Shown piece after piece: positions 34,168-42,946 of a DNA stretch of 64,000 bases. The notes under the pieces are model-generated. The model worked only from the letters and a program-made list of their open reading frames with translations. It did no database searches and was not told where the DNA came from. Source of the DNA: Vreelandella maris (GTDB lineage: Bacteria; Pseudomonadota; Gammaproteobacteria; Pseudomonadales; Halomonadaceae); assembly GCF_013371085.1 (NCBI RefSeq), contig NZ_JABWCV010000008.1:120220-184219 (forward strand), read 5' to 3'. The position numbers were made by a program, and so were the translations under genes. How positions within the stretch are numbered: position 1 is the stretch's first letter; the number at the start of each line of letters is the position of its first letter.

Positions 34168-35238
34168 ATGGCTAAATCGGCTTCGCTAGCATTTGAATTG
34201 GTGGCGTTGGGCGGCGCTGCCGTCGGTTTTCTGGCTGCTCAGGTTATTCCCTTGCAGCTGCAAACTGCTGAGGATAAGCCCACCAAGAGGCTCATTCTTG
34301 CAGAGCCTTTACGCGGGGAAATAACCTTGGCTAGCGAGCTTAACGGGAACGATGGCAGCCGCTTTGTGCGCTATGCAATCTCCCTAGAAGAAGATGAAAT
34401 TGTTGAAATCTCTCTTGATGGTGCCTTGGAAGGCGTTGTGGCCCTTTACGATGATCAGCTTCAGCTACTCGATAATGCGCCTGTTGTTCGCCACCGTATC
34501 GAAGAAAGCGGTGACTATGTCGTGGTGGTAAGCGGGGCCGATGCCTATAGCTATGGCCCATTTACCATTGATAGCCGCAGCGTAGAGCTCACCGATGCCG
34601 ACACGGTAATAATAGGCGAATCATTTGACAGCTGGTTGCAGGGCGATGCCGATGAAATAGCGCTGAACATAGAAGAGGCGGGCCTTTACCAGCTTGAAAT
34701 GCGCTCTGATGATTTTGACCCCTACTTAGCCATAGAAGGACCCAACGGCTATACCCGTGAAGATGATGACAGTGCCGGTGATTTAGACGCCCGCATTGCC
34801 GATTTCTTTGAGGCCGGTGAATACACGCTGACCGCGCGCAGTGCTTATGACGATGGCAATGGGGTTTATACCCTTTTAGTGGCGCCTCACGAACTACCGG
34901 GCGATGGCGAGCTGCGCAACGATGGGTCACTCACTGCCGATGGATCGCTAAGTGGTTGGTACAGCGGTGAACCACTGATCTATCAGTTGGAGCTGGCAGA
35001 GAGCTCGTTGGTTACCATAGAAATGCGCTCCGCTGATTTCGATACGTTGATTGAAATTAGTGGACAAGGCGTTGCAGCCAGCGACGACGACGGCGCAGGG
35101 GGCACCGATTCCCGTCTTCAAGAGCAATTGCTGCCTGGTACTTATACGGTAAGCGCAAGCGGTTTTAGCGCTACCGGTAGTGGTTTGTTCGAATTAAATA
35201 TTGAAATGGAACCGACGGAAATTCCTCCTCAACTTTAA
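34168..35238 (+). CDS. Acidic exported protein with pre-peptidase C-terminal (PPC)-like repeats
   Basis: A 356-residue, strongly acidic protein with an N-terminal hydrophobic segment (about residues 5-24) that may be a signal or anchor. The rest is three beta-sandwich repeats. The second and third are clearly alike: LEMRSDDFDPYLAI...DDDSAGDLDARI...GEYTLTARS and IEMRSADFDTLIEI...DDDGAGGTDSRL...GTYTVSASG. This pattern is that of PPC-type domains, which often sit at the end of secreted proteases; no protease domain is here. The start at 34168 has AAGGGA; a TTG ten codons earlier is less likely. Role unknown, perhaps surface or periplasmic binding. Confidence 0.65.
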   Translation: MAKSASLAFELVALGGAAVGFLAAQVIPLQLQTAEDKPTKRLILAEPLRGEITLASELNGNDGSRFVRYAISLEEDEIVEISLDGALEGVVALYDDQLQLLDNAPVVRHRIEESGDYVVVVSGADAYSYGPFTIDSRSVELTDADTVIIGESFDSWLQGDADEIALNIEEAGLYQLEMRSDDFDPYLAIEGPNGYTREDDDSAGDLDARIADFFEAGEYTLTARSAYDDGNGVYTLLVAPHELPGDGELRNDGSLTADGSLSGWYSGEPLIYQLELAESSLVTIEMRSADFDTLIEISGQGVAASDDDGAGGTDSRLQEQLLPGTYTVSASGFSATGSGLFELNIEMEPTEIPPQL

Positions 35239-35363
35239 TTACTAGCTCACTTATCCCGGTAAATTTATTTAAACCAGCTAGGCTGAAAAGGCATTGCCAA
35301 AAGCACGCATTGTGTCTGCTTTAGCACTGTTTACTGTCATTCAATAATAGGCATGGATCGCTT

Positions 35364-35855
35364 ATGAACCAACAAATCAAAACACGCCGTTCAGCACATT
35401 TAATGGTGGTTGACCCGCAAGGTCAGCTACTGCTTTTTCGCCATCATGATGAGCGTCAAGCGCCTTTTTGGACCACTGTAGGCGGCGAATTGCTTGAAGG
35501 AGAGGATTACCCCAGCACGGCAATGCGCGAGCTGAAGGAAAAAACGGGGTTGACCTGCCCCCTCGGCCCGCTATTGCGCGAACGAGATAATATTGACGCC
35601 GTGGCAGGCTCTCCGCCAGCCCGCTGGCTTGAACGCTACTTTCTGGTGCGCTGCCCGCCAATGGCTGAAATTACCACTGCCCATTGGAGCGATGAAGAAC
35701 CTTCTACTATTCAGGCCAGTCACTGGTGGGCTCGGGAAGAGATGCGCGAGGCCGCCCCCGCGCTTTTTAAACCCAGGTGGATACCTGAATTGCTGGACGA
35801 CATTCTATCTAGCGAGCCAGCGATTAAAGTAGCCGAGGTGAATCTGTTTAAGTAA
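35364..35855 (+). CDS. NUDIX hydrolase with an altered Nudix box
   Basis: A 163-residue single-domain protein that hydrolyses nucleoside-diphosphate-X compounds in this family. The Nudix box spans GELLEGED then PSTAMRELKEKTGL: the G-x5-E-x7-RE part is intact, but the last of the REUxEE glutamates is Lys. That position normally binds a metal ion. The N-terminus has HLMVVDPQGQLLLFRHH and the C-terminus W-containing SHWWAREEM. It is convergent with the EamA gene, with 2 bases between them. Substrate unknown. Confidence 0.82.
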   Translation: MNQQIKTRRSAHLMVVDPQGQLLLFRHHDERQAPFWTTVGGELLEGEDYPSTAMRELKEKTGLTCPLGPLLRERDNIDAVAGSPPARWLERYFLVRCPPMAEITTAHWSDEEPSTIQASHWWAREEMREAAPALFKPRWIPELLDDILSSEPAIKVAEVNLFK

Positions 35856-35857
35856 GC

Positions 35858-36736
35858 CTAGCGGCTAGCTTTAAGGCAGCCAACCACCACCAGCACTGCC
35901 GCTGTGGGTAAGCGCCAGTCGAGCACACTCATGCCTGCTAGAACCAGTAGCAGGGCGGCCAGTATCGGCACGCCATACGCTAAGCTGCCCACTAGGCTGG
36001 CGTGCCCCCAGCGCAGTGCTTTGTCCCAAGCCACCATGGCCACGCCGTAAGGGCCTAACCCCAGTGCAATGCCTGCTAGTAACGCTTCCCCGCTGGGTAA
36101 AGGGAGTTGTCCTTCAAGTAGCAGGCTAGCCGCCACGGCAATAGCACAAGCGATCAACAGCAGTCGTGGCAGTAGCGGTGTCAACGCCACTGGGGCTGCC
36201 TGGCTGAGCCATGAATAAAGCGCCCAACAGCAGGCAGCCAGCAGTGCTAGTGCGTAGCCAGTGGTAGCGCTCCCTAATCCGCCGCTGATGGCTTGAGGAA
36301 CCAGCAGTAACGCTGCGCCTGAAAACGCAATCAGCGCACCGACAACGCCTGCGATGCGCAGACGGCCAAAGCGGCTCCACTGACTAAGAAGCACAAAGAG
36401 CACGGGCCAGGTATAAGTAATCAGCGCCGCTTCAGCGGCGGGCGCTAGCCGCATACCAATAAAGTAAGTACTCACAGCACCAAAAATAAGCAACGGAATG
36501 CCCACCCAGACACTTAACTGCCAACCCGCGCCGCTGGCAGCAACATTAACGCGGCGGCTCAGCGGCAGCGTTGCCAGTGCCCCCGCAAGCAGTGTTACGG
36601 CGGTTAGCTGTAAAGGCGGTGTCGCCTTGGCAAACTCTGCCAGTAGCGGCGCGGCGCTCCAAAGCATCACGGCCACCAGTGCCGCACCAACACTGTACCA
36701 ACGTGGAAAAAGGGCGGGGGAGTGAACGCGATGCAT
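35858..36736 (-). CDS. EamA-family (DMT superfamily) exporter
   Basis: A 292-residue inner-membrane protein with ten helices in two EamA repeats (about residues 10-135 and 150-290). It resembles the YddG type of aromatic amino-acid and drug/metabolite exporters: ALITYTWPVLFVLLSQW and LGPYGVAMVAWDKALRWGHASLVGSLAYGVP are characteristic. The ATG at 36736 has AAGGAG seven bases before it. It is divergent from a LysR gene and is its probable target. Confidence 0.88.
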   Translation of the reverse strand: MHRVHSPALFPRWYSVGAALVAVMLWSAAPLLAEFAKATPPLQLTAVTLLAGALATLPLSRRVNVAASGAGWQLSVWVGIPLLIFGAVSTYFIGMRLAPAAEAALITYTWPVLFVLLSQWSRFGRLRIAGVVGALIAFSGAALLLVPQAISGGLGSATTGYALALLAACCWALYSWLSQAAPVALTPLLPRLLLIACAIAVAASLLLEGQLPLPSGEALLAGIALGLGPYGVAMVAWDKALRWGHASLVGSLAYGVPILAALLLVLAGMSVLDWRLPTAAVLVVVGCLKASR

Positions 36737-36799
36737 CGGAGGTCTCCTTGATTTGAGCATGTGCTGAGCAGCATACTCATCATCAATGCATCACAGTAT

Positions 36800-36815
36800 C
36801 GATCTTTTATGATCG
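36800..36815. promoter_or_regulatory. Dyad in the eamA-lysR intergenic region
   Basis: CGATC-TTTTAT-GATCG is a short perfect dyad 23 bases before the LysR start, followed by TTGATCAA. It is a candidate LysR site in a 101-base divergent promoter region. Confidence 0.4.
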
Positions 36816-36837
36816 TTTTGATCAAGAATGGTGATAT

Positions 36838-37701
36838 ATGCGCGCGCCCACCCTAGACCTAACCCTGCTTCGTACTCTGGTGGCAATTTCGGATACCGGC
36901 AGTGTGACCGCCGCCGCCAAACGCTTGGCTTACACGCAGTCTACGGTGAGTATGCAGCTGCAGAGGCTGGAGGCGCAGTTATCGCTAATACTGCACGAGC
37001 GGGAAGGACGGCGAATACGCTTTACTTCAGAAGGCGAGCGCCTACTTAATCATGCCCGGCGGCTGCTGGCGCTTAATGATGAAGCATGGAGTGATATGCA
37101 GGCGCGCCAAGTTACCGGTGACCTCACGTTAGGCATACCGGAAGATTACGCCTCGCTGCTGCCCTCGGTGTTTGCTTACTTTAATCAGCTCTACCCGGCG
37201 GTGGGGCTCAAGGTGATCTGCGGTACCAGCGCCCATCTCGTAGAGCAGGTAAAAGCCAAAGAGCTTGATCTGGCACTGGTGACACGCCAACGCAACTCGC
37301 CAGGGGGCGATGTAATCCGTCGAGAGCCTTTGCTGTGGGCCGTCGGAATGCACCAGCAGCCGCTGCTAAGCGATCCATTGCCATTAGCGCTTTATTCGCC
37401 GGGGGCTGACGTGTTTCGTGAAGTCGCCGAGCAGGCGCTGCAGTCGGCAGGGCGCAGTTGGCGTGTTGCCTATACCAGCCAATCCATGGCCGGGCTGGCG
37501 CCGATTGTGACCGCGGGGCTCGCGATAGTGGTGGTGACGCGCAGCATGCTGACGCCGGCGCTAAGGCCACTAGATGAGAGCAGTGGCCTGCCTGCGCTGC
37601 CAATGATCGAGCTGGCGCTTCACCGCGCACCCCACCGGCCCTCAGAGCCAGCGCGGCGCTTGGGTGAGTTAATACGTGAGCAATTAGCCGTGCCGGACTA
37701 G
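36838..37701 (+). CDS. LysR-family transcriptional regulator
   Basis: A 287-residue regulator: HTH at residues 6-62 (LRTLVAISDTGSVTAAAKRLAYTQSTVSMQLQRLE) and an effector domain beginning at about 92 (GDLTLGIPEDYASLLPSV). It is divergent from the EamA exporter, suggesting it controls export of an amino acid or other metabolite. No partner operon follows. Confidence 0.9.
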   Translation: MRAPTLDLTLLRTLVAISDTGSVTAAAKRLAYTQSTVSMQLQRLEAQLSLILHEREGRRIRFTSEGERLLNHARRLLALNDEAWSDMQARQVTGDLTLGIPEDYASLLPSVFAYFNQLYPAVGLKVICGTSAHLVEQVKAKELDLALVTRQRNSPGGDVIRREPLLWAVGMHQQPLLSDPLPLALYSPGADVFREVAEQALQSAGRSWRVAYTSQSMAGLAPIVTAGLAIVVVTRSMLTPALRPLDESSGLPALPMIELALHRAPHRPSEPARRLGELIREQLAVPD

Positions 37702-37871
37702 GCTATATAAACGCCGATCGTGGCGATTCAACTGTTCCCAGCAGGTAGTAGAGGAGAAGCATTGGATAAAAGTAACACTTAACGTTGAGGGCAGCGAAGT
37801 GCTTTAATCAGCGGAAGGGAACGTTACTGACTAGACTAAAAAGCAAATAAATTTGCTGTTAGGAGCACTAC

Positions 37872-38429
37872 ATGCACGAACTGGATCGTTATATCTACCC
37901 GCACCGGGTGCTGCACTGGCTAGTGGCGGGTGCCGTGTTACTCTCGTTGGCTAGCGGTTTGACGCTAGGCTTTCTGGGGTTTGAGCGCACCGTTGCGTTG
38001 GTAGGCAATACGCTCACGAACTTGCTTTATACCAGCCACAAAACGCTCGGCGTATTGATATTATTGCTGATGACGCTGCGCATTATTACCCGGCTGGCGT
38101 TTGTGGTCCCAGATCATGAACCACCTTTAAATGCGTTCGAGCGGATTGTTAGCTCCAGTGTGCACCACTTGCTCTATTTAGCGCTCATAATTATGCCTTT
38201 ACTGGGCTGGGCCGCCACTGCTAGCGGCGGCTTTCCAGTAGAGTTTTTCCACTGGCATTTGCCCGGTTTACTTGCTGAGCGTGAGCAGCTCTCTGAACAA
38301 CTTTTCATGTGGCATGGGCGGTTAGGTTGGATCATTTTAGGCTTAGTGGTACTACACGTTGCTGGCGCGATATTCCATTGGAAAATCAAGCGTGACAACG
38401 TTATGAAGCGCATGAGCCTGTTTGACTAG
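37872..38429 (+). CDS. Cytochrome b561 family protein (CybB type)
   Basis: A 185-residue membrane protein with four helices. Candidate haem-ligand histidines lie in YPHRVLHWLVAG (His12/His15), SHKTLGVLILLLMTLRI, VHHLLYLALI and LHVAGAIFHW. CybB-type cytochromes are diheme quinol oxidases that can reduce superoxide or feed periplasmic acceptors. It is preceded by AGGAG and stands alone. Its 3' end meets the end of the convergent diguanylate cyclase gene. Confidence 0.9.
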   Translation: MHELDRYIYPHRVLHWLVAGAVLLSLASGLTLGFLGFERTVALVGNTLTNLLYTSHKTLGVLILLLMTLRIITRLAFVVPDHEPPLNAFERIVSSSVHHLLYLALIIMPLLGWAATASGGFPVEFFHWHLPGLLAEREQLSEQLFMWHGRLGWIILGLVVLHVAGAIFHWKIKRDNVMKRMSLFD

Positions 38430-38431
38430 AA

Positions 38432-40240
38432 TTAAGAACTCGCCGAGCCGTAGCGATAGTAAGCGGCGGCTTGGCTTGATTTAACTGCATACATATTGCT
38501 ATCAGCTTCACTCAGCAAGCTTTCAAGCGTGGCATCATCTGCGCCGTGACAGGTGCTTACCCCAATACTGACGCTAACGCTGACTTGCTCACCGCCGGGA
38601 AGGTTGATCGGTGAACGGATGGCTTGGTCAATACGCGCCAGAATAGGCGTTAGCGTATCGCCGGTGCCTATATTCTCCATGATAATAATGAACTCATCGC
38701 CTCCAAACCGGGCACAGTGATCATTAGTGCGCGCTAAGTGGATGATGCGTTTGGCTATTTGCTGTAAAACAAAGTCGCCTGCTTCATGACCATAATTATC
38801 GTTAATAGGCTTAAAGCGATCCAGGTCGAGCATTAATAGCGCCAAACGATGACCATGCTGACGATTACGCTGTAGAGCTCCCTCGGCAGAACGCATCAGT
38901 CCATGGCGATTCAGCAGGCTAGTGAGTACATCATGATTGGCCAAATGCTCCAATGCTATGGTGCGGGCAGCGACTTTTCGTTCCAATAGGGCTTCCTGTT
39001 TCTTGAGTGCTGCTAACATCGCGCTTTGAGTTCTTTCCTTTTGCCGCTTAAGTTTATTGAAACGCGATGCTAAGGCAAACGAGAGCAATAACATTTCCAG
39101 TGCTGAGCCAATTTGAATACCGTGCAGAGTAATAAAGTTGGCTGGAAGTAGGCTCAGGTTACGCAGCGCAAAGACACCAGCACCTAGTAAAAAAAGCGAC
39201 CAAGCAAATACGAACAGCCGAGCACTGGGTACGCGTTGCAAACTACAGTAGCTGCCGCATAGCAGGAGCAGTAAAGCGGCCATAAAGCCCGTCACATCCA
39301 TGAGGTGAAGCGCCGAGGGAATGGGTAATAACAGTGTGGCAATCACTGTCAACCAGCAGTAACTGCGAAAGGTACTCAATACGTTGTGCCAGCGGGGACA
39401 ATAGACTTTAGTGTTAAGAAAACTTTGCGCAAACAATGTGGCCATGGTGGAAGCGAAGGTAAAACCGAGTGCCACGAGACGAGCCGTGTTATCACCCAGA
39501 AAGCTCCAAAACATCAGTGTTCCGATGCCGTTAAAGGTCAGAATAGCGAGAGCAAAACCGCCGACAAAGAGCGAATAGTGAAGAAAAACCCGTTCCTTTA
39601 AGCCAAAAAATAGCAGTAAGTTATATAAACCCATTGCCAGCAGCATGCCGAAGTAGGTAGCCAGCCAAAAATTATGGCGATCGTTTTGGGTATAAAACGC
39701 CTCGGGCGTTATTAGCTTGTAGTTGAGCATTTTGCTGCCTGAGGCAGCCACATGGGTATACAGCGTTACGCGTTCATGGGCAGCAAGCTCTAGTGAAAAA
39801 ACCGCCTGACGATGGGCTAGCGCACGCTGTTCAACTGGGACTGCACTACCGCTGCGCTGCGCCTCAATGCTCTGCTGGCGCAGTGTGTAAAGTGTGACGT
39901 AATCCAAGAATGGGTACTCAAACTGTACCATCCAGCGCTGGGTTTCTGGCGAGTCATTACGCACTTGTGTTCTAAGCCACACATCATGACGGGTATAGCC
40001 GAAGTTTAAATTTTCTTCGTGATGGGAGTGCTTAAAATTAGGCGGGTGAGAGAGTAAGCTATTAAGTGTGATTGATTTATCAGTTGCATGCCAAAATTCA
40101 CTGTAAGGAGCAAGCGAGTAGCTCGCTTGGTTTGGCGATGCTGATAAGAGGGTATTTGCATGTGCCCAAGGTATCCAACATCCAGCCAACAGCAGCAGTA
40201 GGCTGATATACACACCTGCCTTTAAACGTCGAACATGCAT
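38432..40240 (-). CDS. Diguanylate cyclase with 7TMR-DISM sensor
   Basis: A 602-residue membrane receptor. After a signal peptide (to about residue 29) comes a periplasmic 7TMR-DISM extracellular domain (about 35-180, NFGYTRHDVWLRTQVRN), seven membrane helices (about 195-385), a coiled-coil linker (KRQKERTQSAMLAALKKQEALLERK) and a GGDEF domain (about 430-595). The active-site motif is GGDEF at about 511, and the inhibitory RxxD site (RTND) sits nine residues upstream, so it is probably an active, product-inhibited enzyme making cyclic di-GMP. The signal sensed is unknown; a carbohydrate or amino acid is usual for this sensor. Confidence 0.92.
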   Translation of the reverse strand: MHVRRLKAGVYISLLLLLAGCWIPWAHANTLLSASPNQASYSLAPYSEFWHATDKSITLNSLLSHPPNFKHSHHEENLNFGYTRHDVWLRTQVRNDSPETQRWMVQFEYPFLDYVTLYTLRQQSIEAQRSGSAVPVEQRALAHRQAVFSLELAAHERVTLYTHVAASGSKMLNYKLITPEAFYTQNDRHNFWLATYFGMLLAMGLYNLLLFFGLKERVFLHYSLFVGGFALAILTFNGIGTLMFWSFLGDNTARLVALGFTFASTMATLFAQSFLNTKVYCPRWHNVLSTFRSYCWLTVIATLLLPIPSALHLMDVTGFMAALLLLLCGSYCSLQRVPSARLFVFAWSLFLLGAGVFALRNLSLLPANFITLHGIQIGSALEMLLLSFALASRFNKLKRQKERTQSAMLAALKKQEALLERKVAARTIALEHLANHDVLTSLLNRHGLMRSAEGALQRNRQHGHRLALLMLDLDRFKPINDNYGHEAGDFVLQQIAKRIIHLARTNDHCARFGGDEFIIIMENIGTGDTLTPILARIDQAIRSPINLPGGEQVSVSVSIGVSTCHGADDATLESLLSEADSNMYAVKSSQAAAYYRYGSASS

Positions 40241-40469
40241 ATCACATCGCTTTTTTAGTTTTTATTCCGCTCTTTGTTCCCTGGGTTCCCTTACCCCTAC
40301 CAGGGGCCGCCCATCGTTATATTATAGCGCTTAGGTAAACGTGCAATTTACTCGCCGTTTGGCACTAATGCAGCAGGAGAAAATATCGTCACCAAATTTT
40401 TCTGTGCTGCTTGATGGGCACTTTCAGTGTAGACAAGTTTGTAAAATTAACTGTTTAAAACTTCCATAC

Positions 40470-41336
40470 TTAATAAAAGATATGACCTAAATGTTGGGTA
40501 AGTCGTTGAATTAATTCTCCGCTGTGACGCCAAAAATGCCAGTAGAGCGGCACCGATAAAGAGTAACCTGGCGCCACGCTGACCAGTTGGCCGCTTTGCA
40601 TGAGTTCCTTTGTCTGCAGCTGCGGCATCATGCCGTAACCCATCCCCGCCGAGGCTAAGCGAACAAAACCTTCTGAAGAGGGGCAGAGGTGATAAGGAAA
40701 GTGGCTGTGGAAACCAAACAGCGCCATAAACCGATGCTGTAACTGGTCGTGGGGGCCGAAAACGATGGCTGGTGCACGCTGAAAGTTCTCTGTCGTCGGA
40801 CCATCTGAAAAATAGCGCTCAACGTAAGCGGGTGTCGCCAACGGGTGATAGCGCATTTCTCCCAGCGCTACGCAACGCGCACCCGCAATCGGTTGCGGTG
40901 TGGCGCATAGGCAGGCGGCGACATCTCCATCGCGCAACCGCTTGAGTCCGACATCTTGATCTTCAATCACAAGGTCCAGTAATACGCCTTCCTGCTGACA
41001 AATAGTGGCAACAGCCTCGGCCCACCAGGTGACTAGGCTGTCCGCATTAATTGCAATACGCAGGCGCGGCGCCTGATCATCTAAGGTGGGTAGTGAGCCA
41101 CGCAGGTCACGCTCTAATAGCTGTACCTGCTGGTAGTGGGTTAACAGCCGCTGGCCAGCAGGGGTTGGAGCTAAATGCGGGTGCCGAACCAGCACTGGCT
41201 GGCCAAGGCGAATTTCCAGTGCTTTTATACGTTGGGACACGGCAGATTGTGACAGCCCCAATTCATCCCCCGCGCGCTCAAAGCCGCCGCACTCCACCAC
41301 GGTCGCCAAGGCATGAAGCAGTTTGTAATCGAGCAT
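40470..41336 (-). CDS. argP: ArgP/LysG-family LysR regulator
   Basis: A 288-residue regulator with the family start MLDYKLLHALATVVECGGFERAGDELGLSQSAVSQRIKALE and effector-domain segments such as LRIAINADSLVTWW and GYGMMPQLQTKEL. ArgP and LysG control export and metabolism of arginine and lysine in response to these amino acids. In E. coli ArgP activates argO; the LysE/ArgO-type gene here is 12.7 kb away at 53997. The start at 41336 is the ATG of MLDYKLL. The frame remains open upstream but adds nothing like the family. Confidence 0.85.
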   Translation of the reverse strand: MLDYKLLHALATVVECGGFERAGDELGLSQSAVSQRIKALEIRLGQPVLVRHPHLAPTPAGQRLLTHYQQVQLLERDLRGSLPTLDDQAPRLRIAINADSLVTWWAEAVATICQQEGVLLDLVIEDQDVGLKRLRDGDVAACLCATPQPIAGARCVALGEMRYHPLATPAYVERYFSDGPTTENFQRAPAIVFGPHDQLQHRFMALFGFHSHFPYHLCPSSEGFVRLASAGMGYGMMPQLQTKELMQSGQLVSVAPGYSLSVPLYWHFWRHSGELIQRLTQHLGHIFY

Positions 41337-41409
41337 GACGGTTTCCCACGGTAGCACTAAGTGACATAAGCCAAAAAATGGCGATAAAACGGTGTAGCGC
41401 TTTTTATTT

Positions 41410-41431
41410 AGATTCAAATAAGATTGAATCT
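41410..41431. promoter_or_regulatory. Perfect 8-6-8 inverted repeat in the argP-imelysin intergenic region
   Basis: AGATTCAA (41410-41417) and TTGAATCT (41424-41431) flank ATAAGA. The site lies 74 bases upstream of argP and 113 bases upstream of the first imelysin gene. It may be a site for the LysR-type regulator. It is not a convincing Fur box. Confidence 0.45.
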
Positions 41432-41543
41432 CATAAGCTAATGAATTACATTTCAGGCGGAGCTAGAGCACCAGAATCCTCACGGATTGCCTAGCACTTT
41501 ATGTGAGTAGTTTCTGTAATGCCACAGCCTAAAGGACACCGTA

Positions 41544-42839
41544 ATGCCCGCCATCATGCTCCGTCGCTCTCTTGCTGGCATCGTTGCGCTTAGCGCGCTG
41601 ATGCCTTTTGCCCCAGTTGCTATCGACACCGCTGCTGCCGACACCGTTAGCGCTGACGCCGAGGTTGAACACTACGCCGATCTGGCGCATGCCAATTACG
41701 CCGATGCACTGAAGGCTGCCCAAGCATTGAACGAGCGTATCGACGAATTGCTCGCCAATCCCACGGCTGAAGCACTGAGTGCAGCCAAGCAAGCCTGGCT
41801 GCAGGCGCGGGTGCCTTATCAGCAGAGCGAAGTGTTTCGTTTCGGTAATGCGGTGGTGGATGACTGGGAAGGGCAGCTCAACGCCTGGCCTCTGGACGAA
41901 GGCATGATCGATTATGTCGAAGGCGACGACTATCAGCATGAGCTGGGTAACGAAGGCGCTACTGCCAATATTATCGCCAATGAGCAAATCACTGTCGGCG
42001 GCGAAACTCTGGACGTCAGCGCGATTACCCCGGAACTCCTTGCTGACCTGAACGAAATAGGCGGCTCGGAAGCCAACGTCGCCAGCGGCTATCACGCCAT
42101 CGAGTTTCTGCTCTGGGGGCAGGATCTGCATGGCTTTGAGGCAGGCAGCGGCGAACGACCGGTGAGTGATTACCAAACCGGTGACGACTGCACCCATGGC
42201 CACTGCGATCGCCGCGGTAGCTACCTGGATGCGGTGTCAGATCTGCTTGTTAACGACCTTGAGTGGATGGTGGCCCAGTGGGCACCAGAAACCGAGGGTA
42301 ACTACCGTCAGGAACTGCTCGCCGAAGGCGATCAGGAGGGCCTACGCCGTATGCTGTTCGGTATGGGCTCGCTCTCTTTGGGTGAGCTGGCGGGTGAGCG
42401 CTTAAAAGTCGCCCTTGAAGCCAACTCTTTTGAGGATGAGCACGACTGCTTTAGCGACAATACCCACAACTCCCACTACTACAACGGCCAGGGTATTCAG
42501 AATATCTACACCGGCAGCTATCAACGCCTTGATGGCAGTGTGGTAGAGGGAGCTTCGCTGCAAGACCTGTTATCTCAGCAAAATGCTGAGCTGGCCGATA
42601 CACTCCATGAGCAGCTAGAAGCCACGATGGCGCGTCTTGATGCTATCAAGGAGGCGGCTGAAGCGGAAAGCTCGCCGATGGCCTTCGATATGATGATTGC
42701 CCCGGGTAACGAGCAGGGCAGTGAACTGATCAACGAGGCGATCCTTACCCTAGTGGCGCAAACAGGGTCTATCGAACAGGCCGCAGGCGAGCTGGGCGTG
42801 ACCTCCCTGCAGCCCGATGATGCCGGTCACCGGTTCTAA
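41544..42839 (+). CDS. Imelysin-family (peptidase M75/IrpA-like) periplasmic protein
   Basis: A 431-residue exported helical-bundle protein with a signal peptide (to about residue 32). The family GxHxxE motif is GYHAIEFLLWG at about residues 180-190, in an imelysin fold with a duplicated bundle. A His/Cys-containing loop (GDDCTHGHCDRRGSY) follows. Imelysins (EfeO, IrpA, Algp7) bind iron or ferric chelates in the periplasm. It is first in an imelysin-DUF1111-imelysin-DUF1513 operon, the known layout of iron-regulated clusters in marine proteobacteria. A terminator-like hairpin lies after it. Confidence 0.9.
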   Translation: MPAIMLRRSLAGIVALSALMPFAPVAIDTAAADTVSADAEVEHYADLAHANYADALKAAQALNERIDELLANPTAEALSAAKQAWLQARVPYQQSEVFRFGNAVVDDWEGQLNAWPLDEGMIDYVEGDDYQHELGNEGATANIIANEQITVGGETLDVSAITPELLADLNEIGGSEANVASGYHAIEFLLWGQDLHGFEAGSGERPVSDYQTGDDCTHGHCDRRGSYLDAVSDLLVNDLEWMVAQWAPETEGNYRQELLAEGDQEGLRRMLFGMGSLSLGELAGERLKVALEANSFEDEHDCFSDNTHNSHYYNGQGIQNIYTGSYQRLDGSVVEGASLQDLLSQQNAELADTLHEQLEATMARLDAIKEAAEAESSPMAFDMMIAPGNEQGSELINEAILTLVAQTGSIEQAAGELGVTSLQPDDAGHRF

Positions 42840-42859
42840 CCTGGGCTAGCGTCTACCAT

Positions 42860-42891
42860 GAGCCGCCGATAGTGTTGCTATCGAGCGGCTC
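42860..42891 (+). terminator. Terminator-like hairpin inside the imelysin operon
   Basis: GAGCCGC and GATAG pair with CTATC and GCGGCTC, with a single bulged A, around a 5-nt loop; the run TTGGTTTTT follows. It lies between the first imelysin and the di-heme gene and could lower expression of the downstream three genes. Confidence 0.65.
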
Positions 42892-42946
42892 TGTTGGTTT
42901 TTGTCGAATGGCTTGTATTCAGTATCATCCCTCGCAAGGTATCACC

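Noticed and set aside
41529..42203. Long open frame (224 codons) on the minus strand opposite the first imelysin gene
   Set aside because: It is antisense to a well-supported exported protein, has no ribosome binding site and no recognisable domain. It is explained by codon bias in the sense gene.
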